Source: DASXQK01 sp963724385
Lineage (GTDB): Bacteria > Pseudomonadota > Alphaproteobacteria > Dongiales > Dongiaceae
DNA: 64,000 nucleotides
Reading direction: 5' to 3'
Assembly: GCA_963724385.1 (NCBI GenBank)
Contig: CAVRUJ010000002.1
Span: 1,612,001-1,676,000, forward strand
Shown here: one piece after another, positions 47,880 through 56,380 of the stretch
How positions within the stretch are numbered: position 1 is the stretch's first letter
How the letters are laid out: every line of letters begins with the position of its first letter
Translations under genes and position numbers: made by a program
The notes under the pieces: generated by a model
Seen by the model: the letters and a program-made list of their open reading frames with translations, nothing else
What the model was told of the DNA's origin: nothing
Databases searched by the model: none

Positions 47880-50795
47880 TCACCTGCTCCGCCGATAGCG
47901 CGCCGGATCGACGGCGTCGATCTGCTCGGCCTTCAAGAAGCGCTCCGCATAGGCCCGATAGACGCCGGCCGAAAGGAACAGCTCGAAGATGTCCGGGTCG
48001 ATATGGGCCTCGTCGCGCATCCGGGCCATGATGGCGAGGGATTCCGACAGGAGCTTGCCCTTCTTGTAAGGCCGGTCGGCGGCGGTCAGCGCCTCGAAGA
48101 TGTCGGCGATGGCCATCATCCGGGCAGGCCAGCTCATCTGATCGCGCTTGAGGCGCCGCGGATAGCCGGTGCCGTCCATCTTCTCGTGATGCCCGCCGGC
48201 GATTTCGACCACGTTGCTCAGGTGCCTCGGCAGCGGCAGGCGCGAGAGCATGCGGATCGTCTCCACCATATGCTCGTTGATCTTGTAGCGGTCCTCGGCC
48301 GTCAGCGTGCCGCGGGCGATCGTGAGGTTGTGGATCTCGCCCCTGTCGTAGAGCTTCTCCGGCACCTCGACCTTGAAGCCCCAGGGATTGTCGGGGGCGA
48401 TCCGGTCCTGTTCGCGCCGCTCGAAGACATGCTCGGGCTTGTCCGCCAGCAGCGGCTCGGCGGTGGGCAGCGCCACGGCCGGCGAACGGGCCTTGCGCCG
48501 CCCCTCCTCCTCCGAGAGGCCGAGCCGGTCGTCGAGGGTGCGGGTCCACCGGCGCCTGGCGATCCGCTTCAGCCGTTCGACATGTTCGGCCGCCATGCGC
48601 TCGCTACCCTGGTTGCAGCTGGCGACGAAGGCGAACTCCTCGTCCAGCTCCGCCCAGAGGGCGCGCAGCTCGAGGAGTTTCTCCTCGCGCGCCGCGCCCT
48701 CGGCGATCGCCTTCCAGCAGGCGACCTCGGCCTCCCGCTTCAGCACCTCGAAGCGCATGCGCACCTCGTGCAGGCGGTCATAGATGGTCTCGAGCTTGGT
48801 CGCCTTGTCGACCACGTATTCGGGCGTCGTGACCTTGCCGCAGTCATGCAGCCAGGCGGCGATATGGAGCTCCTCCCATTGCGCCTCGCTGAGGGCGAAG
48901 CCCTTGAGCGGCCCCTCGGTCGCCGCCTCGGCCGCCCGCGCGATCATCTTGGTCAGCTCCGGCACGCGCTGGCAGTGGCCGCCGGTATAAGGGCTCTTCC
49001 GGTCGATGGCGCCGGCGATCAGCTCGATGAAGGACGCCAGCAGCCGCTTCTGCTCGAGGATGAGGCGCTGGCTTTCGATGGCCGCCGCCGCGGTGCCGGC
49101 GAGCGCCTCCACCAGGGTCAGGATGTCGCGCTCGCTCGCATCTTTCAAAGCTCCGGGATCCTGGGACAGCATCAGGGTGCCGACGATCTCGCCCTGCCGA
49201 TTCTTCAACGGCACCGCCAGGGTGGCGAGCGGTTCGCGATGCTGGAAGCCGGGATACCAGCGGGCGAGATCGGCCGAGGTCACGAGATAGCTGAGGCCGC
49301 CCTCGACGGTGGCGCGGATCACGGGATGGTTTTTGTCCGCGTCCGGGCGGAGGTCGGGCGGACCCTTCTCGGTAGCGGTTTCGTCCCACCGGGCAAGCGC
49401 GCATTTGAGCGTCCCGTCCGGCTCGGCCAGATAGACGATGCCTCCCCTGGCCGAAGCGAGGCGGATCGTTTCCACCAGGATCCGGTCGAGGAGGCGGTCG
49501 AACCGCCTTTCGCCGGCCAAAATCGCGCCGACATCGAGGAACCGCTGGATCGTGGATTTCATCGCCCCCATGGTCCGCGCCAGCACGTCGATCTCGGTGA
49601 TGAAGGAGCGCACAGCAAGAGGCTTGTCGAACTTGAGGGCCCGAATCGCCGCCGCCTCCCTCGTGAGCGCGGCAAGGGGGCGCGAGGCGAGGCGCGCGCA
49701 GATAAGGGTGAAGGCCATGGAAATGAGCATCACGGCGAAGGCCACCGCCAGGCTCTGGTTGCGGATCTTCGCCGCCTGGGCCAGCAATTCCGCCTGGGGC
49801 GCGGCCAGGGCCAGGTAGAACGGCGCTCCGGGCTCGGTCAGGAGGGAAACGAGGCCCTGCCAGGTACCGCCCGGCGTCTCCACCGGCTGCATCTGGAAAG
49901 CGGACTTGGGCGCGGTGCCGGCGATGCTGGCGAGGACAGGCCGGCCGAGGCCGGCGATCTGCGGCAGGCTGGTCGTGGCGGGCTGCGCGGCAAGCAGGGA
50001 TAGCCCCGCGTCGGCATCGGCCAAGACCTCGCCATGGCCGTTGAAGATCACGAGCTCGGCCGAAGGCGTCGGTCTCAGGCTGCGCAGCAGGTCGGATATA
50101 GCCGCGAGCGTCATATCGACGCCGGCGACCGCATGCCCGTCCGGGCTCTTCCGGGCGAATGTCGTGCCGACCTCGCGCGTGGTGAAGAAAAGATAAGGCG
50201 CGGTAACGACGATTCCATTGCTGACCGTGGCCGAGGCGAACCACGGCCGGCTGCGCGGGTCGAAGACATAATTCGGCATCAGCCTGTCTTCGAGCAGCTT
50301 CAAGGTTTCGTCGAAGAAGAGGTAGCGGCCCTCGGTCATCCCGAGCTCGCCCCGCGCCAGGCTCTGCACCAGATAGGCGGCGCCTGCGGGCGGCTTCAGC
50401 GAGCGGACGAGCCAGGAACCGGGTGCAATCCGCCGGACAAGGAAAAAGTCGCCGTCGTCGTAGCCGACATAGGTAGCGGAAAGGCTCGGCTGGTCCTGGA
50501 GAGCCTGGACCAGGACCGGCAGGCTCTTCAGCCGGTCGGCCAGGCTCGAGGCCAGGGCCAGGTCGGTCCCGGCCAGCATGTCGGCGGCGAAGATCGCGCC
50601 ATCGTAACGGCTGGCGATGGCCGAGCGGGTTTCCCGGTCGATATGGCCGAACAGCGTCGTCGAGGCGCTGAGCATCATCTGGCGCGTCTGCAGGTACTGC
50701 ATCGTGATGTTGATGGCGGCGAACCCCACCATCAGCGTCAGGAACAGGGTGGCGATGTAGACGTGCAGCTCGAACTTGCGGGGCGGGCGCAACAT
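47880..50795 (-). CDS. Membrane sensor HD-GYP phosphodiesterase (Cache-HAMP-GAF-HD-GYP)
   Basis: 971 residues. A membrane helix at about 13-35, a periplasmic Cache-like sensor (about 40-330), a second helix with HAMP (about 340-410), a GAF domain (about 430-600), then HD-GYP. HD is AWLHDCGKVTTPEY and GYP is GGHHEKMDGTGYPRR. About 150 extra residues separate the HD signature from the rest of the domain, far more than in canonical proteins, and are rich in charged helices. HD-GYP domains hydrolyse cyclic-di-GMP, so an external signal would lower this messenger. It is a single gene with a REP element downstream. Confidence 0.9.
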   Translation of the reverse strand: MLRPPRKFELHVYIATLFLTLMVGFAAINITMQYLQTRQMMLSASTTLFGHIDRETRSAIASRYDGAIFAADMLAGTDLALASSLADRLKSLPVLVQALQDQPSLSATYVGYDDGDFFLVRRIAPGSWLVRSLKPPAGAAYLVQSLARGELGMTEGRYLFFDETLKLLEDRLMPNYVFDPRSRPWFASATVSNGIVVTAPYLFFTTREVGTTFARKSPDGHAVAGVDMTLAAISDLLRSLRPTPSAELVIFNGHGEVLADADAGLSLLAAQPATTSLPQIAGLGRPVLASIAGTAPKSAFQMQPVETPGGTWQGLVSLLTEPGAPFYLALAAPQAELLAQAAKIRNQSLAVAFAVMLISMAFTLICARLASRPLAALTREAAAIRALKFDKPLAVRSFITEIDVLARTMGAMKSTIQRFLDVGAILAGERRFDRLLDRILVETIRLASARGGIVYLAEPDGTLKCALARWDETATEKGPPDLRPDADKNHPVIRATVEGGLSYLVTSADLARWYPGFQHREPLATLAVPLKNRQGEIVGTLMLSQDPGALKDASERDILTLVEALAGTAAAAIESQRLILEQKRLLASFIELIAGAIDRKSPYTGGHCQRVPELTKMIARAAEAATEGPLKGFALSEAQWEELHIAAWLHDCGKVTTPEYVVDKATKLETIYDRLHEVRMRFEVLKREAEVACWKAIAEGAAREEKLLELRALWAELDEEFAFVASCNQGSERMAAEHVERLKRIARRRWTRTLDDRLGLSEEEGRRKARSPAVALPTAEPLLADKPEHVFERREQDRIAPDNPWGFKVEVPEKLYDRGEIHNLTIARGTLTAEDRYKINEHMVETIRMLSRLPLPRHLSNVVEIAGGHHEKMDGTGYPRRLKRDQMSWPARMMAIADIFEALTAADRPYKKGKLLSESLAIMARMRDEAHIDPDIFELFLSAGVYRAYAERFLKAEQIDAVDPARYRRSR

Positions 50796-50893
50796 AGGAC
50801 CCTCCAGCGAAGAGAATCCCTTTCAGGTTGCGCAAAACCCGACCAGCGCCGCAATGGTCTTTCGTCGTCGCGTAGCGGCGGCGGACCGGCCGG

Positions 50894-51268
50894 TCAAGGT
50901 TCCCGGGAAAGGCCTTTGGCCGCCAGCGCCGCCAGGTATTGGGCCCAGAGGGTCTCGCCGTTCTGCCCCAGCTCGTAGAGATAGGCCCAGGAGAAGATGC
51001 CGGTATCGTGAAGGTCGTCGAACTTGATACGGATGGCGTAGTTGCCCACCGGCTCCAGCTCCATGATCCCGACATGGGCCCGGCCGGCCACGATCTGCTT
51101 CTGGGAGGGCCCATGGCCCTGGACCTCGGCCGACGGGCTTTCGACCCGCAGGAGCTCGGCCGGATAGCGGAACCGCTTGCCGTCGTCGAAATCGATCTCG
51201 AGCGCGCGCTCGGCCCGCTTCAGCCTGATCTCCACCGGCCAATGGCCGGCGCCGAGGGCCGCGCTCAT
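50894..51268 (-). CDS. DUF971 (gamma-butyrobetaine hydroxylase-like) protein
   Basis: 124 residues, soluble. The DUF971 pattern is clear: LEIDFDDGKRFRYPAELLRVESPSAEVQGHGP and MELEPVGNYAIRIKFDDLHDTGIFSW. The fold corresponds to the N-terminal zinc-binding domain of gamma-butyrobetaine hydroxylase and often lies with Mrp-type Fe-S genes in proteobacteria. Function is unknown. It is last in the minus-strand run from 53730 and begins nine bases after the Trm112-like gene ends. Confidence 0.85.
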   Translation of the reverse strand: MSAALGAGHWPVEIRLKRAERALEIDFDDGKRFRYPAELLRVESPSAEVQGHGPSQKQIVAGRAHVGIMELEPVGNYAIRIKFDDLHDTGIFSWAYLYELGQNGETLWAQYLAALAAKGLSREP

Positions 51269-51277
51269 TGCAGCGCG

Positions 51278-51466
51278 CTACTTGTCATCGAGCCGGCGGG
51301 CCTCGTCGACCAGCATGATGGGGATGCCGTCGCGGATCGGATAGGCGAGCCCGGCCTTGCGGCTGATCAGCTCCTGGGCCGCAGCGTCATATTCCAGCGG
51401 CTCCTTGGTCAAGGGGCAGACCAGGATCTCCAGGAGCTTTGGATCGACGCGGTTCATTTCGGCCAT
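51278..51466 (-). CDS. Trm112/UPF0434 family protein
   Basis: 62 residues: LLEILVCPLTKEPLEYDAAAQELISRKAGLAYPIRDGIPIML, the full YcaR/UPF0434 signature with a single Cys in the usual knuckle. Relatives activate methyltransferases or act as small zinc-ribbon-like partners. GGAGTCC is close before the ATG. It is co-transcribed with the LON-domain gene. Confidence 0.88.
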   Translation of the reverse strand: MAEMNRVDPKLLEILVCPLTKEPLEYDAAAQELISRKAGLAYPIRDGIPIMLVDEARRLDDK

Positions 51467-51490
51467 GGGCCGGACTCCCTTGGCGAGTTC

Positions 51491-52150
51491 TCAGTGGCGC
51501 GCCCGTGCGTCGCCGTCGCCGCGCGTGGCCGCGGATTCGAGGAGCGCGATCATGACCTTGGCCCGCTCGCTGGGCGAAGGCGCTTCGAGCAGGATCTGCT
51601 TTTCCTCGGCCTCGAAGGGACAGAGCATGGCGAGCGACACGATCAGCCGGTCGTCGGCCGTCTGCTCGATCGCCTGCCAGTCGATGCGCACCGGCTGGTC
51701 GGCGAAGAAGGCGCGCAGCGCCCCCATGAGGCGCGGACGGTCGAGCGCGGCCGTTATCGGCTCGAGATCGGCCTTGAACGGCGTCCAGTCGGGGACCACC
51801 CGCCGGAAGCCTTCGTCCAACGGCAGTTCGCCCATGATGGTGAAGCGGCAGAGGCCCGCAAGCGTGATCAGGTACCGGCCGTCGTCGGTCTCGGCGAATG
51901 AGGTGATGCGCCCGGCGCAGCCGACCCGCTGGACCTCGGGCTGCTGGCCGCCGGCATCGGGATCGCGCGGCTGGATCATGCCGATGAGGCGCGGACCCGC
52001 CAGCGCCGCCCGGGTCATGGCGAGATAGCGCGGCTCGAAGATGTTGAGCGGGAGCTTGCCGCCCGGCAGCAGGAGCACGCCGGAGAGCGGGAAGATGGGC
52101 AGAGTCCGGGGCAGATCCTCGAAGCGGGGGTCGAAGCTGCTCCGGGTCAT
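51491..52150 (-). CDS. LON substrate-binding-domain protein
   Basis: 219 residues containing only the Lon N-terminal domain: LPIFPLSGVLLLPGGKLPLNIFEPRYLAM, GCAGRITSFAETDDGRYLITLAG, and the helical second half. There is no ATPase or peptidase part, as in the widespread stand-alone family. Its function is unproven, possibly substrate binding. It lies 16 bases after the CnoX-like gene. Confidence 0.9.
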   Translation of the reverse strand: MTRSSFDPRFEDLPRTLPIFPLSGVLLLPGGKLPLNIFEPRYLAMTRAALAGPRLIGMIQPRDPDAGGQQPEVQRVGCAGRITSFAETDDGRYLITLAGLCRFTIMGELPLDEGFRRVVPDWTPFKADLEPITAALDRPRLMGALRAFFADQPVRIDWQAIEQTADDRLIVSLAMLCPFEAEEKQILLEAPSPSERAKVMIALLESAATRGDGDARARH

Positions 52151-52166
52151 GGCCCCGCCGGCGGCG

Positions 52167-53114
52167 TCAGCGGAACATGAGGGAGGACAGTTTCCGCCGG
52201 CCGGAAACCGTCAGCTCATGGGTCGGGCCAAGGGCCTCGAAGAACTTGACCAGCTGCTTGCGCGCCGCCTCTTCGTTCCAGGCCCGGTCGCGCTTGAAGA
52301 TCGCCAGCAGCTCGTCGATGGCGGTTTCCTGCTTGCCGGTCGCGTAGAGGGCCATGGCGAGATCGAAGCGGGACTGGTGGTCGTTCGGGTTGAGCTCGAC
52401 CTTGGCCTGAAGCTCGGAAAGCTGGCCCACCGCCCCGGCCGACTGCTCGGCCAGCTCGATGGCAGCCTTGACCTTGACGATGGCCGGATCGGCTTGCATA
52501 TCGGCCGGCACTTTGGCCAGAAGCTCCTTCGCCCGCTTCATTTCGCCCGCCGCCACGAGGCAGCGCAAAATGCCCGCGGTGGCCGCCGGATGGCCCGGCT
52601 CATGGGCCAGGATCTGGTTGAAGAGCGCGCTCGCCGTGCCGGCGTCGCCCGCCTCAAGCGAGGCCTCGGCCTCGGCCAGCGCTTCGGCGATCGCCGCGTC
52701 CCCGTTGCCTGCAGCGCCGCCGCCCATCTCGGCCAGCTTGGAGACGAAGGTCTTCACCTGGCTGTCGGGCAGCGCGCCCACGAAGCCGTCCACCGGGCGG
52801 CCCTGGAAGAAGGCATAGACGGCCGGGATCGACTGGATGCGCATCTGGGCCGCCAGCTGCTGGTTCTTGTCGATGTCGACCTTCACCAGCCGCACCGCGC
52901 CCTTGGCGGCCAGGACCGCCTTTTCCAGCGACGGGCCAAGCTGCTTGCAGGGGCCGCACCAGGGAGCCCAGAAGTCGACGATCACCGGCACCTGCTGGGA
53001 GGCCTCGATGACGTCGGCCATGAAGCTCTTGGTGTCGCTGTCCTTGATGAGGCCGCCGGGAGCCTCGCCCGGCTTGCCCTCGCCCGCCTTCGCCGCGCCG
53101 ATCAAAGTCTCCAT
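52167..53114 (-). CDS. cnoX: Thioredoxin-TPR co-chaperone, CnoX/YbbN-like
   Basis: 315 residues. The thioredoxin domain carries the redox site WAPWCGPCKQLGPSL near residue 50. A helical TPR-like half follows, with AEASLEAGDAGTASALFNQIL and LNPNDHQSRFDLAMALYATG. The arrangement matches YbbN/CnoX, a holdase that hands oxidised clients to GroEL. Both Cys of WCGPC are present, so it may also have reductase activity (in E. coli CnoX the site is altered). ATG 53114. The upstream gene is prdX. Confidence 0.9.
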   Translation of the reverse strand: METLIGAAKAGEGKPGEAPGGLIKDSDTKSFMADVIEASQQVPVIVDFWAPWCGPCKQLGPSLEKAVLAAKGAVRLVKVDIDKNQQLAAQMRIQSIPAVYAFFQGRPVDGFVGALPDSQVKTFVSKLAEMGGGAAGNGDAAIAEALAEAEASLEAGDAGTASALFNQILAHEPGHPAATAGILRCLVAAGEMKRAKELLAKVPADMQADPAIVKVKAAIELAEQSAGAVGQLSELQAKVELNPNDHQSRFDLAMALYATGKQETAIDELLAIFKRDRAWNEEAARKQLVKFFEALGPTHELTVSGRRKLSSLMFR

Positions 53115-53189
53115 GCTCTCCGCTTTCCTTGCTTGCCGCGCCTAACATGGCCCCGAGCCCGGCTCCCGGCAAGTCGCCGGGACGCTGCC

Positions 53190-53730
53190 TCAGGCGCCAA
53201 GATCGAGGACCTGAGGCCGATGGCCGCAGGAACTCGATGAATTTCAAAAGGTCGCCCGGGGCGATCGCGGTCGTCCTGTCGTTGACCAGGGGATGGACGT
53301 TGACCGGGTCCTGGGCCATCAGCGCCTTGTCGATGACCACACGGACCTCGGCCTTCCGGTCATTGATGAGGCCAAAAGGCGTTACCGCGCCCGGAATCAC
53401 GCCCAGATGCTGCATCAGGCGCTGAGCACTGCCGAAGGAGACGCGCCCGGCGCCGAGCCGCTCGGCCAGCGCCTTCAGGTCGATCCGGCGATCCTCCTCG
53501 GCCACCACCAGCCACATCCAGCCCTTCTTGTTGCGCAGGAACAGGTTCTTCACATGGCCGCCGGGGAGCTGGCCACGCAGCGCCTTGGCTTCCTCCACCG
53601 TGAACACCGGCGGGTGGCTGACCGTCCGGGTCGCGATGCCCAGGGATTCGAGCCGGGCGAACAGCGCCTCGGGCGTGGCCGGCGGGCAGGGCAGCGCCTC
53701 GGCGACAGCGGTGGCGGGGGTTTCGGGCAT
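53190..53730 (-). CDS. prdX: Prolyl-tRNA editing deacylase (PrdX/YbaK-type), one-base frameshift near the C-terminus
   Basis: About 179 residues of the ProX/YbaK family, which removes mischarged alanine (and sometimes other residues) from tRNA. FTVEEAKALRGQLPGGHVKNLFLRNKK, GVTPFG-type VIPGAVTPFGLIND and HPLVNDRTTAIAPGDLLKFIE are normal. After FIE the given frame runs on for hundreds of codons, antisense to nothing and through cnoX, whereas the next frame restores the expected SCGHRPQVLDLGA and a stop at 53190-53192. The CDS span is 541 bases, one too many. The extra base is near 53232 (gagttcc for gagtcc). Confidence 0.8.
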
Positions 53731-53885
53731 GGGCGAAGGGTTTAGCCGAACGGCTCTCTCGCCTCAAGGCCGGTGGAAAGGGCGTGGGGCTGGCGCCGGG
53801 TCAAGGGGGCGACGGGCGCAGGGGCGACAGGGTTGCAAATCCCGCCTCCCCCAGTATGATCCCCGCCGCCTTCAAAGGCCGGAGC

Positions 53886-53960
53886 GCGGGCGTAGCTCAG
53901 GGGTAGAGCACAACCTTGCCAAGGTTGGGGTCGAGGGTTCGAATCCCTTCGCCCGCTCCA
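53886..53960 (+). tRNA. tRNA-Gly (anticodon GCC)
   Basis: The acceptor arms gcgggcg / cgcccgc pair perfectly and are followed by t and an encoded CCA. The D arm (gctc/gagc), the anticodon stem caacc/ggttg with loop ttgccaa (anticodon GCC) and the T arm gagggttcgaatccctt are intact. It is the probable integration site of the adjacent decayed island. Confidence 0.95.
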
Positions 53961-54978
53961 GAATTTCTATCTGCTTTGGCGCAGATTTGCCCCAATACCT
54001 TGGGCAGCCCGACGAAGTGGCCATCGCCGCGCTCTGCGGGGAACACCCACGGGCAACCCTCACGGACCGGCAGCCGCTCGAGGAGCTTGAAAGCCTCATC
54101 GCCGATTGGGCGGAATTGGGGTCCGCTCTTGGTGTCCGCGAATTGGAGGCACCGGCCGCGCCGGTCTACCCAGGCCCAGGGAAGCGCCAGCGCCTCCATC
54201 CGCCGCAGACCTGTCAGCAGTAGGAACCGAATTGCGGCTACGGCAGTCCGGTTCTTGCTTGCCCGCTCCTCGTCGCGAAGTGCAGCTCCCAAGATCCCCA
54301 ACTCATCAAGATCCAAGAATCGCTGTTGCCGGCCTTCGGGCAGACGCGGGACCTCGCGGGCCGGGTTATCGCTGATCACCTTCCTGCGCCGGGCGACTTC
54401 TAGGATGGTCGCAAGCATCCCAACAGTGCGTGCCGCAACCCCTGGGCCGCCAGTAGCAACGCCACCGCGACCCCTGAGCCGGCGCGGCTTGGCAGTCTTG
54501 CCGTCCGCGATGTCGGACTGCATTCGCTCGATGTCCTCAGTGGTGAGGCTCGTCAGCGACCGCCGGCCAAGAAGCGGTTTGACATGCGTCTCGATTGGCT
54601 GCGATCCATGGCAAGTGTGGAAGCTTTCACGCGGCGTTTGGCCTCCAAGAGGTAGAGGTCGCAGAACTCTGCTACCGTGATGGCGTGGTAGAGCTTGTGT
54701 CTTTGGGCTGAGGGATCGGCGCCCATGGCGACAGAAGCCAGCTTCTCACGCGCTTGGTCGCGGGCCTCGCAGAGAGTCAGAGTTGCGACCCGTCCAATCG
54801 CGAGGCGCCGAGTTCGCCCTTCTCGTGTCCGGTATTGAATGATGAATGAGGCAGCTCCGCTCGGCTTCATGCGAACGCCGAAGCCCTTTAGAGCCCCATC
54901 TCCTGCGTCCCAGACGAAAACATCACGCCCCGCGGGATCGGGGGTAAGCGCCTCAAGAGCCTTCTTCGAGATCCAGAA
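53961..54978 (-). pseudogene. Tyrosine-recombinase (integrase) remnant
   Basis: Minus-strand remnant of a DUF4102-type integrase. The arm-binding region is readable from 54978 (SKKALEALTPDPAGRDVF, then LKGFGVRMKPSGAASFIIQY) to about 54580, and the core-binding and catalytic part follows in another frame from 54523 (IRFLLLTGLRRMEALALPW). The frame changes near 54595-54600: restoring one base joins them through IETHVKPLLGRRSLTSL. The catalytic region keeps the first Arg but stops at the tRNA, so the His-x-x-Arg box and Tyr are missing. A stop lies directly upstream of the first readable residues. Not functional. The tail to 53897 is antisense tRNA. Confidence 0.85.
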
Positions 54979-54989
54979 TCATGTCCGAC

Positions 54990-55032
54990 CCGGACACATG
55001 GGTAACAAGACGTACCGGAGACATGGGTGACA
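54990..55032. repeat. Two 18-base direct repeats, IS-end-like
   Basis: ccggacacatgggtaaca (54990-55007) and ccggagacatgggtgaca (55015-55032) differ at two positions and start 25 bases apart. They sit at the broken 5' end of the integrase remnant, with HicB following 31 bases on. Repeats of this kind occur at ends of IS481-like elements as I recall, so they may be the scar of an insertion that removed the integrase start. Confidence 0.55.
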
Positions 55033-55062
55033 ACCCCGGGCGGGCGGGGTTGCAAGGCTCGG

Positions 55063-55512
55063 CTAGGCCGCCTTTCCGCGCGCAATCACCCTCGGCAGAT
55101 CGATCGGCAGCTCGGCGTTCATCTTCGCCAGAGCCTCGTCGATGACCCACATATGGGAGTTGTGGCGCAGGTCGAGCAGCCGGCGTACCGAGTTCTCCGG
55201 CATGCCGAGTTGTTTCGCGAGCTTCAGCTTCGACCAGCCACGCGCGCGCATCGTCTCGTAGACGGCCAGCTTCGCCGTGACGAGCGAAGGCAACACGGCG
55301 CGCCCGCGTCCGCTGTGCGCGGCGCGTCCTCGCGGCAGCGGCTTGCCGGCTTTCATGTAGCCCTCGAGTGCGGCGATCACGCAATCGACCGCGTTGGTAC
55401 GCGCCTCCTCTTCCGTTTCGCCTTCAGTCAGCGCTTCCGGAACGCCTGGGAAACGGACGAGCCACCAGCCATTCTCTTGTCGCTCCAGCGTGTACCGATA
55501 ACCGAACGCCAT
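55063..55512 (-). CDS. hicB: HicB-family antitoxin with C-terminal HTH
   Basis: 149 residues. The degraded RNase-H-like HicB fold is YRYTLERQENGWWLVRFPGVPEALTEGETEEEAR, followed by a helix-turn-helix (KLKLAKQLGMPENSVRRLLD) near residues 95-115. It neutralises HicA and autoregulates the operon. The gene lies two bases after the hicA stop, so the pair is an operon in hicA-hicB order. Confidence 0.88.
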   Translation of the reverse strand: MAFGYRYTLERQENGWWLVRFPGVPEALTEGETEEEARTNAVDCVIAALEGYMKAGKPLPRGRAAHSGRGRAVLPSLVTAKLAVYETMRARGWSKLKLAKQLGMPENSVRRLLDLRHNSHMWVIDEALAKMNAELPIDLPRVIARGKAA

Positions 55513-55514
55513 CC

Positions 55515-55766
55515 TTAACCCTCCAAATCCGCCTTGGTCAGTCCCAGCTGCACGAGCATGGCGTTGAGCAGGCCAGGGCCGATTTCCTTCTTACGGTCCT
55601 TGAGCGTTGTGAACCGACTGCCGTAGTAGAGCCGCCCGTGGCTGCCTTTGCCGTGCCCACGATCGAAAGTGACGGCGATCACGCGCCTTCGACCGAGCTC
55701 GATAACCACGCCGCGAAATTTCGCTTCGTCATGATCCGAGCTTCGCAAGCTTGCGCAACGCCGCAT
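55515..55766 (-). CDS. hicA: HicA-like toxin
   Basis: 83 residues. The C-terminal half has the dsRBD-like toxin core GHGKGSHGRLYYGSRFTTLKD, with the catalytic His in GSHG, and KKEIGPGLLNAMLVQLGL. The N-terminus is uncertain: ATG 55766 overlaps brnA by 38 bases, and the first 15 residues do not look like HicA, so a later GTG start or a small indel is possible. HicA cleaves mRNA when free of HicB. Confidence 0.78.
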   Translation of the reverse strand: MRRCASLRSSDHDEAKFRGVVIELGRRRVIAVTFDRGHGKGSHGRLYYGSRFTTLKDRKKEIGPGLLNAMLVQLGLTKADLEG

Positions 55767-55998
55767 TGATCCGCGATTGCCAACCCCGGCCCGTAGCGCG
55801 GAAATGCTCCAGCAAATCGGGGTCGAGGCGCAGGCTCACGGCCTCCTTCGGCGCCACCGATTTTGGCCGGCCGCGGCGCATGAGCTTGCCGCCTTCGTAA
55901 TAGTCGGCGGTCTCGAACCACTCCTTGGTCAACTCGGGCGCGTCATCCGGGTCGACCCACTCTCGCTTTGAAGCGCTCTTCTTCTTGCGCATGTCCAT
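55729..55998 (-). CDS. brnA: BrnA antitoxin
   Basis: 89 residues. The acidic start of the conserved part is WVDPDDAPELTKEWFETADYYEGG, and the ribbon-helix-helix end is KEAVSLRLDPDLLEHFRATGRGWQSRINAALR. BrnA binds BrnT and represses the operon. It overlaps brnT by about 56 bases. A second Met at 55992 is equally possible. Confidence 0.88.
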   Translation of the reverse strand: MDMRKKKSASKREWVDPDDAPELTKEWFETADYYEGGKLMRRGRPKSVAPKEAVSLRLDPDLLEHFRATGRGWQSRINAALRKLAKLGS

Positions 55999-56224
55999 GC
56001 CTCATCGAAATGATGCGCCGGGCGCCGTCGCGCCACGTCCAGGCGATGACGACGAAGCGGCCCTTGAGATAGCCGGCGGTGATGTATCTCGGCTCGCCAT
56101 AGTCCCGTCGGTCATCGAGACGGGTGTAGAAGTCCCCGGCAAACACCGTCTCCGCCTCGGCGAAATCCAGGCCCCGCTCCGCCAGGGTCCGCCGCCGCTT
56201 CGCTTCGTTCCAGCTGGCTGTCAT
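55943..56224 (-). CDS. brnT: BrnT toxin
   Basis: 93 residues. Signature: WNEAKRRRTLAERGLDFAEAETVF, DDRRDYGEPRYITAGYLKGRFVVIAWTWRD and RRIISMRHGHAQEEERF, the RelE-like BrnT fold with conserved Arg and His. It inhibits growth unless bound by BrnA. The ATG lies directly downstream of a promoter at 56227-56254. It is the first gene of the four-gene run brnT-brnA-hicA-hicB. Confidence 0.9.
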   Translation of the reverse strand: MTASWNEAKRRRTLAERGLDFAEAETVFAGDFYTRLDDRRDYGEPRYITAGYLKGRFVVIAWTWRDGARRIISMRHGHAQEEERFKARVGRPG

Positions 56225-56226
56225 TT

Positions 56227-56254
56227 AATGTATATACGAAAAATCGAAATGCAA
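56227..56254 (-). promoter_or_regulatory. Promoter of brnTA-hicAB
   Basis: On the minus strand TTGCAT (-35, 56249-56254) and TACATT (-10, 56227-56232) are separated by 16 bases in an AT-rich patch unlike the surroundings. The -10 ends two bases before ATG 56224, so the transcript would be leaderless or nearly so. Confidence 0.5.
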
Positions 56255-56380
56255 GCGGCGATCACCCGGCGGCGCGGCGCGGGACCACCGGCGCTTCCTC
56301 GTTGCGGCCCTCGAGCGCATCCTGGCTTGAGCGCCGCGACTATGCGACCTCCGCGGCACGCCCCGCGGCGGAAAGCCGAT

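Noticed and set aside
52654..53189. A long C-terminal extension of PrdX reading antiparallel through cnoX
   Set aside because: Explained by a one-base frameshift; the shifted frame restores the conserved PrdX tail and stop.
53897..53960. Integrase C-terminus ending GIRTLDPNLGKVVLYP
   Set aside because: This is the antisense of tRNA-Gly, a known artefact of reading through a tRNA gene.
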